This document shows, in pieces, positions 18,335 through 27,612 of a DNA stretch of 64,000 bases (position 1 is its first letter; each line of letters starts with the position of its first letter). Origin of the DNA: Roseburia porci (GTDB lineage: Bacteria; Bacillota; Clostridia; Lachnospirales; Lachnospiraceae); the NCBI RefSeq assembly GCF_009695765.1, contig NZ_VUNI01000003.1, positions 123,013 through 187,012 of the forward strand, given 5' to 3'. A model generated the notes under the pieces. That model saw nothing but the letters and a program-made list of their open reading frames with translations. It did not search any database and had not been told where the DNA came from. The translations under genes and the position numbers were made by a program.

Positions 18335-19756
18335 TTATACCGGATAAGCTCCGTTCTTTGTATCTGCGGCTTTTGCATCCACCTGTGTCTGCTGGGCCTG
18401 ACGATATTTAAAGAATTCGGTTGCTACCTGTGGGAACAATGCGTAAGAGAGAATATCCTCATCCTGCTGTTTCCACTGCTTCATTTCGGATTCAATCTTA
18501 GCAAGTTCCGGCTCAAGAAGATCTGCCGGACGGCATGTAATGCTGGAAGCTTTCTCATCTGCAGTAAGTACCTTGTCTACGATTTCCTGATTGAAAGGTT
18601 TTACCGTCTGACCATATTTTCCTTCCAGTACTTCTTTTGTCTCTTTTGTTGCAACTTTATATCTTTCACCCATCAGTACATTAAATACGGACTGTGTTCC
18701 AACAATCTGTGAAGAAGGTGTAACAAGAGGTGGCTCCCCAAGGTCTTTACGAACACGTGGTACTTCTTTTAATACCTCTTCGTATTTGTCTTCTGCACCC
18801 TGCTCTTTCAGCTGGGAGATCAGGTTGGAAAGCATACCACCTGGTACCTGATATAATAATGTCTGGATATTAACACCTAATACCTTCGGATTCATTAATC
18901 CGCTCTTAAGTGCTTCCTCTCTCATTGGTCTGAAATAATCTGCGATCTCAGCCAGAAGTTTCTGATCCAGGCCGGTATCATATGGTGTTCCTTTAAATGT
19001 CTCAACCATAACCTCTGTAGCCGGCTGGCTGGTTCCAAGCGCAAACGGTGACATTGCGGTATCGATGATGTCACATCCTGCCTCTACACCTTTCAGATAA
19101 GTCATGGAAGCCACACCGGATGTATAATGTGTATGAAGTTCGATTGGAATATCTACAACTTCCTTCAATGCATGAACCAGTTCATCTGCCTTATAAGGAA
19201 CAAGAAGTCCGGCCATATCTTTGATACACAAAGAGTTAGCGCCCATATCCTCTACGCGTTTTGCCATCTCTGTCCAATAATCCAGTGTATAAGCATCACC
19301 AAGTGTATAAGAAAGAGCCACCTGTGCATGTCCTTTTTCTTTATTCGTAGCAGTTACTGCTGTCTGAAGATTACGAAGATCATTCAGGCAGTCAAAGATA
19401 CGAATAATATCAATTCCGTTGGCAATTGATTTCTGTACAAAATATTCAACAACATCATCTGCATATGGACGATATCCAAGAATATTCTGACCACGGAAAA
19501 GCATCTGTAATTTTGTATTTTTAAAGCCGTCTCTTAATTTGCGAAGACGATCCCAAGGATCTTCTTTCAGGAAACGAAGGCAGGCGTCAAATGTTGCACC
19601 ACCCCAGCATTCCACTGCATGATAGCCGACTTTATCCATTTTATCAACAATCGGAAGCATCTGCTCTGTTGTCATTCGAGTCGCAATCATGGACTGATGG
19701 GCATCACGCAAGATAGTTTCCGTAATCTTAACGGGTTTCTTTGTCTCTGCTGACAT
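18335..19756 (-). CDS. oadA: OadA/5S-type carboxyltransferase (pyruvate/oxaloacetate) without biotin domain
   Basis: The 473-residue protein is the pyruvate-carboxyltransferase barrel (HMGL-like) plus the conserved PYC_OADA region. It transfers CO2 between oxaloacetate/pyruvate and biotin. Key segments are ETILRDAHQSMIATRMT, AVECWGGATFDACLRFL, LFRGQNILGY, CIKDMAGLLVPYKA (biotin-site Lys) and ELHTHYTSGVASMT (metal His pair). The C-terminus stops before any biotinyl domain, which is instead supplied by the separate carrier gene. It is last in the operon mmdA-oadG-carrier-oadB-oadA. Confidence 0.94.
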   Translation of the reverse strand: MSAETKKPVKITETILRDAHQSMIATRMTTEQMLPIVDKMDKVGYHAVECWGGATFDACLRFLKEDPWDRLRKLRDGFKNTKLQMLFRGQNILGYRPYADDVVEYFVQKSIANGIDIIRIFDCLNDLRNLQTAVTATNKEKGHAQVALSYTLGDAYTLDYWTEMAKRVEDMGANSLCIKDMAGLLVPYKADELVHALKEVVDIPIELHTHYTSGVASMTYLKGVEAGCDIIDTAMSPFALGTSQPATEVMVETFKGTPYDTGLDQKLLAEIADYFRPMREEALKSGLMNPKVLGVNIQTLLYQVPGGMLSNLISQLKEQGAEDKYEEVLKEVPRVRKDLGEPPLVTPSSQIVGTQSVFNVLMGERYKVATKETKEVLEGKYGQTVKPFNQEIVDKVLTADEKASSITCRPADLLEPELAKIESEMKQWKQQDEDILSYALFPQVATEFFKYRQAQQTQVDAKAADTKNGAYPV

Positions 19757-19809
19757 TGATTTATCCTCCTAAATACTAAACATCGAATCACCCTGAAAAA
19801 CAGAGTTTA

Positions 19810-20958
19810 TTAAATTCCAAAAATTGCCATGAAGCATCCGGCTGCAACCGCAGTTCCGATAACGCCGGCAACGTTTGGTCCCATCGCATGCATTAACAGG
19901 AAGTTGGTTGGATCTTCTTCTGCACCCACTTTCTGAGATACACGTGCGGCCATTGGCACAGCAGATACACCTGCCGAACCGATCAAAGGATTGATCTTGC
20001 CTTTTGTAATGAAACATAACAGTTTACCAAACAGTACTCCGGCTGCTGTTCCAACCATAAAGGCAACAAGACCGAGAATAACGATCTTGATCGTGCTCCA
20101 ATTTAAGAATGCCTCTGCACTGGTCGTTGCACCTACCGATGTACCCAAAAGAATTACAACAATATACATAAGTGCATTGGATGCTGTCTCCTGTAACTGA
20201 CGAACCACTCCACATTCACGGAATAAATTTCCGAGCATCAGCATACCAACAAGTGGTGCGGTTGTAGGAAGAATCGTACATACAATAATCGTAACAACAA
20301 TCGGGAAAAGAATTCTCTCCTTTTTGCTTACCGGACGAAGATTCTCCATCTTGATCGCACGTTCTTTCTTCGTTGTAAATAATTTCATAATTGGTGGCTG
20401 GATGATCGGTACAAGAGCCATATAAGAATATGCAGCTACTGCAATTGGTCCCATCAATCCGGTCTGACCAAGCTTTCCTGCAAGGAAGATCGATGTTGGT
20501 CCGTCCGCTCCTCCAATGATGGAAACTGCGGCTGCAGCTTTATCATTAAATCCAAGAATGATTGCAAGGAAATAAGCGGAGAAAATACCAAACTGGGCAG
20601 CTGCTCCAAGAAGGAAACTGATCGGATTGGCAATCAGCGGTCCAAAATCGGTCATCGCTCCTACTCCAAGGAAAATCAGTGACGGAAGAATGGACCATTC
20701 ATCCAGTGTATAAAAATAATAAAGTAAACCGCCTACGCCATTGCTTGTCTCCTCTGGTGATGCAATGATATCCGGATAGATATTTACCAGAAGCATACCA
20801 AAAGCAATCGGAACTAAAAGTAATGGCTCATATCCCTTTTTAATCGCAAGAAACAGGAAAACACATGCAACTGCAATCATCACATAATTTCCCCATGTCA
20901 GGTTTAAAAAGGCTGTCTGATGTAGGAGGTTTGATAATGTTTCACCTACGTAACTCAC
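19810..20958 (-). CDS. oadB: Sodium pump decarboxylase beta subunit
   Basis: OadB/GcdB/MmdB is the integral membrane subunit that decarboxylates carboxybiotin and exports Na+. The 382 residues have roughly nine to eleven hydrophobic segments and the conserved motifs GVGAMTDFGPLIANP, AAAVSIIGGADGPTSIFLA (with the functional Asp) and LIGSAGVSAVPMAARVSQ. The length matches the family. It sits 18 nt after the biotin carrier gene. Confidence 0.96.
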   Translation of the reverse strand: MSYVGETLSNLLHQTAFLNLTWGNYVMIAVACVFLFLAIKKGYEPLLLVPIAFGMLLVNIYPDIIASPEETSNGVGGLLYYFYTLDEWSILPSLIFLGVGAMTDFGPLIANPISFLLGAAAQFGIFSAYFLAIILGFNDKAAAAVSIIGGADGPTSIFLAGKLGQTGLMGPIAVAAYSYMALVPIIQPPIMKLFTTKKERAIKMENLRPVSKKERILFPIVVTIIVCTILPTTAPLVGMLMLGNLFRECGVVRQLQETASNALMYIVVILLGTSVGATTSAEAFLNWSTIKIVILGLVAFMVGTAAGVLFGKLLCFITKGKINPLIGSAGVSAVPMAARVSQKVGAEEDPTNFLLMHAMGPNVAGVIGTAVAAGCFMAIFGI

Positions 20959-20976
20959 AATAACTACCTCCTCGGA

Positions 20977-21348
20977 TTATTCGTTTAACGTTGCAAGCAG
21001 TGCTCCGGATTCTACAGCGTCTCCAACAGCTACATCAATGCTTGCGACAACGCCATCCTGTGGAGCAACAACCGGAGTCTCCATCTTCATGATTTCAAGG
21101 ATTAAAACGGTATCTCCTTTTTTCACTGCATCTCCGACATTTTTCTCTAATTTAAATACCTTTCCTGCTGCTCCAGCCTCGATCTTAATGCTTCCTGCTC
21201 CGGCATTTGCTGCTGGTTTTGCTGCTGGCGCTGCAGGTGCAGCTGCTGCTTTTTTCGGTGCTGCTGGTGCTGTAGCTGCTGATGTTCCATTCTCTTCTAC
21301 AGTAACGTCATAAACGTTTCCGTTCACGGTAATTGTATAATTTTTCAT
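20977..21348 (-). CDS. Biotin carboxyl carrier protein of the decarboxylase
   Basis: The 123-residue protein begins with a short beta segment (YTITVNGNVYDVTVEE). An Ala/Pro-rich flexible linker (about 23-50) joins it to a biotinyl domain whose EIMKMETPV carries the biotinylated lysine. This is the mobile arm that shuttles CO2 from the carboxyltransferases to OadB, like GcdC, MmdC or the 1.3S subunit of transcarboxylase. Confidence 0.95.
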   Translation of the reverse strand: MKNYTITVNGNVYDVTVEENGTSAATAPAAPKKAAAAPAAPAAKPAANAGAGSIKIEAGAAGKVFKLEKNVGDAVKKGDTVLILEIMKMETPVVAPQDGVVASIDVAVGDAVESGALLATLNE

Positions 21349-21365
21349 TTCAAAGTCCTCCTGAA

Positions 21366-22088
21366 TTATCTTCTATTAATTGAACGAACTACAAAGTCAC
21401 TTGTAGAAGTTCCTGTGCTTGCTGCAATTGCAGCTGCAATAACTGCAACCAGTTCGTTATCATCTGCCAGCTGCTGTTCTTCTTTCTGCTCGATCTGTGT
21501 AACAACCGGGTCTTTTGCAACGGACGGTTCGGATTTTTCCTGTTTCTTTTTCTCAAGATATGGGAAAATCTTAAATGCATAGATAATCAGACTGATTAAA
21601 ATAAGTACTGCAAATACCACACACATGGAAATAACCGTGTTCATTCCCGCCTTTTCCATCTTTTCACCAAGGCTGTACACCGGTTCAACCGAATATCCGG
21701 TAACTGTCATATCAGTGTAGTTAATTACTACCTGAAAATCGACATCTCTTTTTTCAAAATGAAGAATCTGATCTGTTGTCAGTGTATTTCCGGATTTATC
21801 AATTGAAAACTCTCCTGTTCCCTGATAATCTCCGATATCTGCAACTGTCTCTTTCCATTTCTGAACCATATTGCTTGTTTTTTCATCCAGATTGCTGTTA
21901 TCAGAGAGGAGTGAATCCAGATCGCTGCTGCTATATCCGGTCAGGGAAGTAATGAGATTTGCCGAATAATCCTGCAGCTGGTTATAACTTACTCCGTTAT
22001 AGTCCACATCTTTCGGATCTGTCCCACACGCACCCAATGTCAGCAGAATAAAGCAAAGGCTCAGAATCAATGCTAATTTCTTTTTCAT
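21366..22088 (-). CDS. oadG: OadG-family gamma subunit with an N-terminal lipoprotein domain
   Basis: The last 90 residues are the OadG module: one membrane helix (MCVVFAVLILISLIIYAFKI), a charged linker, and the tail NELVAVIAAAIAASTG. In front is an unusual extension: a lipoprotein signal ending in LGAC (Cys21) and about 130 residues predicted to be extracellular, resembling DUF3887-type domains. Standard OadG is only about 80-130 residues. The gamma subunit assembles the pump, and the added domain suggests an extra external role. The ATG at 22088 has AGGTGA upstream. Confidence 0.85.
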   Translation of the reverse strand: MKKKLALILSLCFILLTLGACGTDPKDVDYNGVSYNQLQDYSANLITSLTGYSSSDLDSLLSDNSNLDEKTSNMVQKWKETVADIGDYQGTGEFSIDKSGNTLTTDQILHFEKRDVDFQVVINYTDMTVTGYSVEPVYSLGEKMEKAGMNTVISMCVVFAVLILISLIIYAFKIFPYLEKKKQEKSEPSVAKDPVVTQIEQKEEQQLADDNELVAVIAAAIAASTGTSTSDFVVRSINRR

Positions 22089-22101
22089 AAACTTCACCTT
22101 T

Positions 22102-23538
22102 CTACTTTGTGCCATGTTTCTTTTCCGGCTCGTTTACGTATTTGGTATAAAGCATTTCAAATGCCGCAACGAGATATTTTCTGGAATCCTCCGGTGCAAT
22201 CAGACGATCCACGTATCCTCTGCGGGCAGCAGCTTCTGCAGTAGACTGAAGTTTTTCATATTCAGCAGCCTTCTTGGAAAGTTCATCTGCCTTTGCATCC
22301 GGATACATAATCTTAACTGCAAGATCCGCATCCATCATTCCAACTTTTGCATCATTCCATGCATAGACAAGATCTGCACCGATTGATTTGGAATTCATGG
22401 AAACATATGCGCTGCCATATGCTTCACCTGTGATAAGGTTTACTTTTGCAGTTGTTGCATTTGCAAATGCATAGGTCATTCTTGCAAGTGCTTTTGCAAG
22501 TCTCTTTTCTGTGCATTTGCATGGATTAAATCCGCTTACATTGGTCAATGTCAGTACAGGGATTGAAAATGCATCACAGAACTGTACGAATTCAGCTGCT
22601 TTTTCGCATCCACGGGCAGAAAGAGAATTTGCAAATTCTTCTGTCTTATTTCCCTCTTCATCATAAACTTCTGTACAGTTTGCAACAGCACCAACTGTCA
22701 TTCCGTTTAATTTTACGAAGCCGGTAACCATATTTTTTGCATACTCTGATTTGGTTTCAAAGAATGCATGTCCATCTGAGATCTCAGACAATAAGTATCT
22801 CGGATCTCCTTTCATGGTATCCATACTGTTACAGATACGGTTTAAATCATCATCACATTCTTCCGTATAAACATCCCCTTCATTGTTCAGAGGAAGCATT
22901 GTGATAAGAGAACGAATCTCTGCAATGATCTCATCTTCACTTCCATAGCGGTCAATGCATCCATTTTCCTCACTCTGGAATTTTGCTGATGATGTGTCAC
23001 ACTTCTCAACGCGGTTTCCTTTAATGGAATCCGGAGAATTCATAAACATTTTGCCGTTTGATTCTTCAATAAAAGCAAAATCACATAAAGCAGGCACAAC
23101 TGCCAGTCCTCCTCCGCAATTACCAAATACGCCACAGATCTGTGGAACTACACCTGATGCAGCCACTTCTTTTGCATAGATCTGACCAAATCCATCCAGT
23201 GCATCTACGGATTCCTGAAGACGGATTCCTCCACAGTCAACAAATCCAACGACTGGTGCGCCCATCTTCATTGCCATATCGTATACGGATGCAATTTTCT
23301 TTGCATGCATCTCTCCGATCGTACCACCAAGGACAGCAGCATCCTGGCTGTAAATAAATACCAGATTGCCATCAACTAATCCATGACCGGTGATTACACC
23401 ATCGGAAGGTGTCTGATCCGCGCTCAGATTAAAATCTGTGCTACGTGCGGTTACATGAGAACCAATTTCCATAAAACTGTTCTCGTCGACCAACTTAGCA
23501 ATACGTTGCATTGCCAAGTTCTCTTTGTTACTACTCAT
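22102..23538 (-). CDS. mmdA: MmdA/12S-type acyl-CoA carboxyltransferase
   Basis: The 478-residue product is a two-lobed crotonase-fold carboxyltransferase (ACCT family). Landmarks are SDGVITGHGLVDGNLVFIYS, GGTIGEMHAKKIASVYDMA, GVFGNCGGGLAVVPALCDF, LTNVSGFNPC and LITGEAYGSAYVSMNSKSIG. It is expected to transfer CO2 from methylmalonyl-CoA, malonyl-CoA or a related acyl-CoA to biotin. It is the first gene behind a strong promoter and shares the carrier and pump subunits with the OadA-like protein. The acyl-CoA cannot be told from sequence alone. Confidence 0.88.
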   Translation of the reverse strand: MSSNKENLAMQRIAKLVDENSFMEIGSHVTARSTDFNLSADQTPSDGVITGHGLVDGNLVFIYSQDAAVLGGTIGEMHAKKIASVYDMAMKMGAPVVGFVDCGGIRLQESVDALDGFGQIYAKEVAASGVVPQICGVFGNCGGGLAVVPALCDFAFIEESNGKMFMNSPDSIKGNRVEKCDTSSAKFQSEENGCIDRYGSEDEIIAEIRSLITMLPLNNEGDVYTEECDDDLNRICNSMDTMKGDPRYLLSEISDGHAFFETKSEYAKNMVTGFVKLNGMTVGAVANCTEVYDEEGNKTEEFANSLSARGCEKAAEFVQFCDAFSIPVLTLTNVSGFNPCKCTEKRLAKALARMTYAFANATTAKVNLITGEAYGSAYVSMNSKSIGADLVYAWNDAKVGMMDADLAVKIMYPDAKADELSKKAAEYEKLQSTAEAAARRGYVDRLIAPEDSRKYLVAAFEMLYTKYVNEPEKKHGTK

Positions 23539-23583
23539 TTTATGCCCTCCATTATGTTTAGATTAATATATATCTATGTTTTC

Positions 23584-23612
23584 ATTATATAAGTTTTCCA
23601 TATCATTTTCAA
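23584..23612 (-). promoter_or_regulatory. Sigma-A promoter of the decarboxylase operon
   Basis: Minus strand TTGAAA (23607-23612), a 17-bp spacer, then TATAAT (23584-23589), about 46 nt upstream of the mmdA-like start. Confidence 0.85.
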
Positions 23613-23625
23613 CAATAATAGCGAT

Positions 23626-24852
23626 TTACAGAAAAAGAAACTTCATCATGATACTGTGGAAAAGTTCTGCAAATGTCCATGGTTCCACGGTTTTTCCTGC
23701 GATAAGGGCATATTCTTCCATCACCTGATCATTGATCAGAATCCGTACTTTTCCAATCTGAGTGTCGCTCTTTACCGGCAGTGTCATTTCCGGCATCAGT
23801 TCAACATCCGTCCGGATCTGATCTTCTTCTGACACCAGATACCAGGCTTCTTTCTTCTCTATTTTTGCCTGCGGAATAAATTCTATATCTGTCCCCCATT
23901 TTTCCAGACTGGCAGACGGTTCAAATCCATTTTTCACAACGACAGAATCCAGTTCCGGAATACTGATAATATTCTTTTTTTCGTAATGATCAAGTCCATA
24001 CTGAAAAAGCTTTTTTGCATCACTCCACTTATATGTTTTGTTATTGGGCCAGCCACATGCAAGAAGCGCAATACACAGCTTTTTCCCATCCAATTCGAGT
24101 GCTGCCACATAACAATACCCGGCATTTCCGGTAAAACCGGTCTTTCCAGAAACGACACCGTTCATCATATTTAAAAATGCATTATGGTTCGTACACTGAT
24201 AGTTTTTGCCATCCAGGTCACAGAAACTGTAATTTGCCGTCTGCGTAATCTCCCGAAATTCCCCGGATTTATCAGATTCCCATGCACAGTATCTCATGAT
24301 CCGTCCAAGATCCTCTGCCGTAGTATGATGAAACCCATTGTCATTTTTGGCATCCAGTCCGTTCGGTGTTATAAAATAGCTGTCTTTGCAGCCTATTTCT
24401 TCTGCTTTTGTATTCATCAAAGCTGCAAAATCTTCTACAGAACCAGATATGTATTCAGCGATAGCAACTGCACAGTCATTGAATGATTCCAGCATCAGGC
24501 CATAGAGCAGATCTTTGATCCGGAATTGCTGGCCTTTGTGCATTCCAAGATGTACCTTTGGCTGTCCACACGCATTTTCCGATATGGTAACCGTTCCATC
24601 CATATCCCCATATTCAAGTGCTACAATGCACGTCAGTATTTTGGTCGTACTCGCATTTGCAAGTGGCTGATCCGCGTTTTTCCCATAAAGAATTCTTCCA
24701 CTGTCCCCATCCATAAGGACACACGATTTTGAATACAATTCCGATTCCCCGATCGGTTCTGCGTAAATATGTTCTTTGGGCACAATAGATAATAAAAGCA
24801 GAAACGATAACAGCAATGCAACCTTTTGTTTACATTTATAAAAAGAAGCCAT
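23626..24852 (-). CDS. D-alanyl-D-alanine carboxypeptidase (DacF-like PBP)
   Basis: The protein is predicted to trim the terminal D-Ala of peptidoglycan peptides at the outer membrane face. The 408 residues have an N-terminal hydrophobic signal (VALLLSFLLLLSIVP). The penicillin-binding motifs are in order: STTK (in ANASTTKILTCIV), SFN (MLESFNDCAVAIAEY) and KTG (VSGKTGFTGNAGYC). A PBP5-type C-terminal domain (VELMPEMTLPVKSDTQIGKV) follows, ending in a hydrophobic segment that may anchor it. It lies next to scpB. Confidence 0.93.
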   Translation of the reverse strand: MASFYKCKQKVALLLSFLLLLSIVPKEHIYAEPIGESELYSKSCVLMDGDSGRILYGKNADQPLANASTTKILTCIVALEYGDMDGTVTISENACGQPKVHLGMHKGQQFRIKDLLYGLMLESFNDCAVAIAEYISGSVEDFAALMNTKAEEIGCKDSYFITPNGLDAKNDNGFHHTTAEDLGRIMRYCAWESDKSGEFREITQTANYSFCDLDGKNYQCTNHNAFLNMMNGVVSGKTGFTGNAGYCYVAALELDGKKLCIALLACGWPNNKTYKWSDAKKLFQYGLDHYEKKNIISIPELDSVVVKNGFEPSASLEKWGTDIEFIPQAKIEKKEAWYLVSEEDQIRTDVELMPEMTLPVKSDTQIGKVRILINDQVMEEYALIAGKTVEPWTFAELFHSIMMKFLFL

Positions 24853-24922
24853 ATATATTCCGTTTTTTTGAAATATATATGACTTACGGTATGTCCGTTA
24901 TTCATAATTACTGATCCGGCGG

Positions 24923-25492
24923 TCAGATGTCCATCTTAACATGCATCTCTTCTTCCGCTTCCTGTTTAAATTCTTCAATCTGTACCGGATTCAAAACCGG
25001 AAGATCCTCAATCGAATTCACTCCGAAGCTTCTTAGAAATTCTTCTGTTGTTCCGAAAAGTAATGGTTTCCCAGGTGCATCCAGTCTTCCAAGTTCACAG
25101 ACCAGATTATAATCGATCAGACGGCTGATTGCATGTCCACACGAAACTCCACGGATCTTTTCTACTTCCATTCTCGTAACCGGCTGCTTGTACGCAATGA
25201 TGGAAAGCGTTTCAAGCAAAACATCCGTAAGAACCCTCTTTTTCGGCTGTTTTGCAATACGGATCAGATACTCATACATCTCTGTCTTGGTACACATCTG
25301 ATAGGAACCATCTAATTCCACGATCTGGATTCCCCTGTTGTCATCCTTATACTGTTCCATCATGTTTTCTATAATCTTTTTTGTTTTCTTTTTATCAAGT
25401 TCCAGTGCATCTGCAATCTGCTCCAGTTCAACGGAATTGCCCATTGTAAAAAGGATTGCCTCGATTGCTGCTTCATAATTTACATTACTCAT
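24923..25492 (-). CDS. scpB: Segregation and condensation protein B
   Basis: ScpB is the winged-helix subunit that dimerises and binds ScpA in the Smc condensin complex. The 189 residues include AAIEAILFTMGNSVELEQIA at the start and LETLSIIAYKQPVTRMEVEKIRG, with the highly conserved AYKQP, followed by GRLDAPGKPLLFGTT. It lies 20 nt downstream of scpA. Confidence 0.96.
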   Translation of the reverse strand: MSNVNYEAAIEAILFTMGNSVELEQIADALELDKKKTKKIIENMMEQYKDDNRGIQIVELDGSYQMCTKTEMYEYLIRIAKQPKKRVLTDVLLETLSIIAYKQPVTRMEVEKIRGVSCGHAISRLIDYNLVCELGRLDAPGKPLLFGTTEEFLRSFGVNSIEDLPVLNPVQIEEFKQEAEEEMHVKMDI

Positions 25493-25512
25493 ATTACCCC
25501 TGTCATACGGTG

Positions 25513-26262
25513 TTATGCCGCAATTTTGGATTTTATTTTAATATCATCAAATATATATTCCTGGGAGATTATGATTTTCCCGGTTTTCATAAGTTCAAGG
25601 ATTGCCAGAAATGTAACAATGATCTCGATCTTTCCAGCCTGCGCTTCAAGAAGATTGCGGAAACTGAAATGCTCATGATTCATTGCATATTCTTCCAGAT
25701 ATACCATCTTATCTTCCAGTGAGACCTCTTCTTTCTCGATTTTTCCAAATTTGGAACGCACCGGATCAATCTTGTCCGCCTGTTTTTTCATGATGCTTTT
25801 ATAGATCTCATTCAGTCTTGCCAGCGTCACATCCGACATCAGTTCCTGTAAATCAACCGGCTCTTCATACGCCATTACCTCTTTTGGAATCGTAGGTGCT
25901 TTATACATGATCTTTTCCGCATCGATCTGCCTGTCCTTTAATTCAAAAGCCATACATTTATACATTTTATATTCCAGAAGCTGCTGGACAAGTTCCGCAC
26001 GCGGATCTTCTTCCTCTTCCTCCTGTTTTGGATCTTTGGGAAGGAGCATTTTAGACTTGATATCAATCAGTGTCGCAGCCATTACAAGAAACTCGCTCAT
26101 GACATTCAGATCCTGTCTTTTCATCTCTTCAATATATTCCATATACTGGCTTGTAATCTCAACGATCGGAATATCATATATATTTACTTTATTCTTTTCC
26201 AGCAAATGTAAAAGAAGGTCAAGCGGTCCCTCAAACACCTGCAGTTTTACATTTAATTCCAT
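25513..26262 (-). CDS. scpA: Segregation and condensation protein A
   Basis: ScpA is the kleisin bridging the Smc heads. The 249 residues open with the diagnostic FEGPLDLLLHLLEKNKVNIYDI and contain VMSEFLVMAATLIDIKSKMLL. The C-terminal winged-helix part VTFLAILELMKTGKIIISQE contacts the Smc cap. It is the first gene of a two-gene operon with scpB. Confidence 0.97.
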   Translation of the reverse strand: MELNVKLQVFEGPLDLLLHLLEKNKVNIYDIPIVEITSQYMEYIEEMKRQDLNVMSEFLVMAATLIDIKSKMLLPKDPKQEEEEEDPRAELVQQLLEYKMYKCMAFELKDRQIDAEKIMYKAPTIPKEVMAYEEPVDLQELMSDVTLARLNEIYKSIMKKQADKIDPVRSKFGKIEKEEVSLEDKMVYLEEYAMNHEHFSFRNLLEAQAGKIEIIVTFLAILELMKTGKIIISQEYIFDDIKIKSKIAA

Positions 26263-26412
26263 ATCTTCTCTTTACCCCATATGTTTATCAAAAGGCAGAT
26301 ATGCCACATAATATTTTAACTTGTAGGTTCTCAAATTTCAAGCAATTTTCCATATTTAGTCACATATTGGATGAGCCTATCCTATATATTGTATTGATTG
26401 GAGGAGACAAAT

Positions 26413-27612
26413 ATGAAATATATTTCAGCCTTATTAGCCTTGTTTCTAATACTTTCGCTGCTTACCTGCAATGCTGCCACCTGCTTTGCAGCAGAAGCCG
26501 GTTCTGAAAATACCGCTGATTCCGAAGACGCACTTTCCCTTGCAGCCCCTTCTGCGATTTTAATGGAAGCAGATACCGGTACGATTCTCTACGAAAAAAA
26601 TTCCCATGAACGTCTTCGCCCCGCCAGTGTAACAAAGATCATGACGCTTCTTCTTATCTTTGAGGCACTTGAAAAAGGACAGATTCATTCCGACGATACC
26701 GTTACCGTATCTGAGCATGCCTCAGAGATGGGCGGATCCCAGGTCTATCTGGAAACTGGTGAAACCCAGACTGTAAATGATCTGATCAAATGTATCAGTA
26801 TTGCAAGTGCAAATGACGCAGCCGTTGCGATGGCAGAATACATAGATGGAACCGAAGAAGCCTTTGTTGCTCACATGAACGAGAAAGCCAAAACCCTGAA
26901 TATGAATGACACCACATTTGTCAACTGCTGTGGTCTGGAAGCCGACGGTCATCTTACCAGTGCCCATGATATTGCCCTTATGTCCAGGGAATTATCCAAT
27001 AATCATCCACAAATACACGATTACTGCACGATCTGGATGGATCACATTACCCACACAACGCGAAAAGGAACTTCCGACTTCGGACTCACCAATACCAATA
27101 AATTACTGCGGCAATACAGCTATTGCACAGGTTTAAAAACCGGCTATACCAGCCAGTCCGGTTTTTGTCTTTCGGCTACAGCAACACGTGATCATATAAA
27201 TCTGATAGCGGTTGTCATGGCCGAAGAAAATTCCAAAATCCGCAACAAAGAAGCCGTTTCCCTTCTCGACTACGGATTTGCCCATTGTCAGGTCTATTCC
27301 GATCCTCTGGATTCAAAATTACCGGACCTGACTGTTTCCAGAGGAAAGCAGGATTCCATCGGTCTCGCCTATGCTTCACCTTTTCAATACGTGATCACAG
27401 ATGGAAGCTCTTCGGAAGAAATCACAAAAGAACTTCACATCCCGGATTCGTTAGAGGCCCCTGTCAAAAAAGGAGACACCGTTGGATGCATCGAATTTCA
27501 TATTGGAAAACGTCTGCTCGGCAGTGTCGATATCATAGCAAAAGAAACAGTCCCTGCAGCAACTCTCGCTGATTGCTATCTGGACTGTCTCTCCATGCTG
27601 TTATTAAAGTAA
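26413..27612 (+). CDS. Secreted D-alanyl-D-alanine carboxypeptidase
   Basis: This is the second serine-type D,D-carboxypeptidase of the window, 399 residues. It has a signal peptide ending near CNAATCFAAE and the motifs SVTK (RPASVTKIMTLLL), SAN (SIASANDAAVAMAEY) and KTG (TGLKTGYTSQSGFC). A beta-rich PBP5-type C-terminal domain and a short hydrophobic tail follow. The ATG at 26413 follows GGAGGAG. It overlaps the convergent cardiolipin synthase gene by 9 nt, so mRNAs from the two may be antisense at their ends. Confidence 0.93.
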   Translation: MKYISALLALFLILSLLTCNAATCFAAEAGSENTADSEDALSLAAPSAILMEADTGTILYEKNSHERLRPASVTKIMTLLLIFEALEKGQIHSDDTVTVSEHASEMGGSQVYLETGETQTVNDLIKCISIASANDAAVAMAEYIDGTEEAFVAHMNEKAKTLNMNDTTFVNCCGLEADGHLTSAHDIALMSRELSNNHPQIHDYCTIWMDHITHTTRKGTSDFGLTNTNKLLRQYSYCTGLKTGYTSQSGFCLSATATRDHINLIAVVMAEENSKIRNKEAVSLLDYGFAHCQVYSDPLDSKLPDLTVSRGKQDSIGLAYASPFQYVITDGSSSEEITKELHIPDSLEAPVKKGDTVGCIEFHIGKRLLGSVDIIAKETVPAATLADCYLDCLSMLLLK

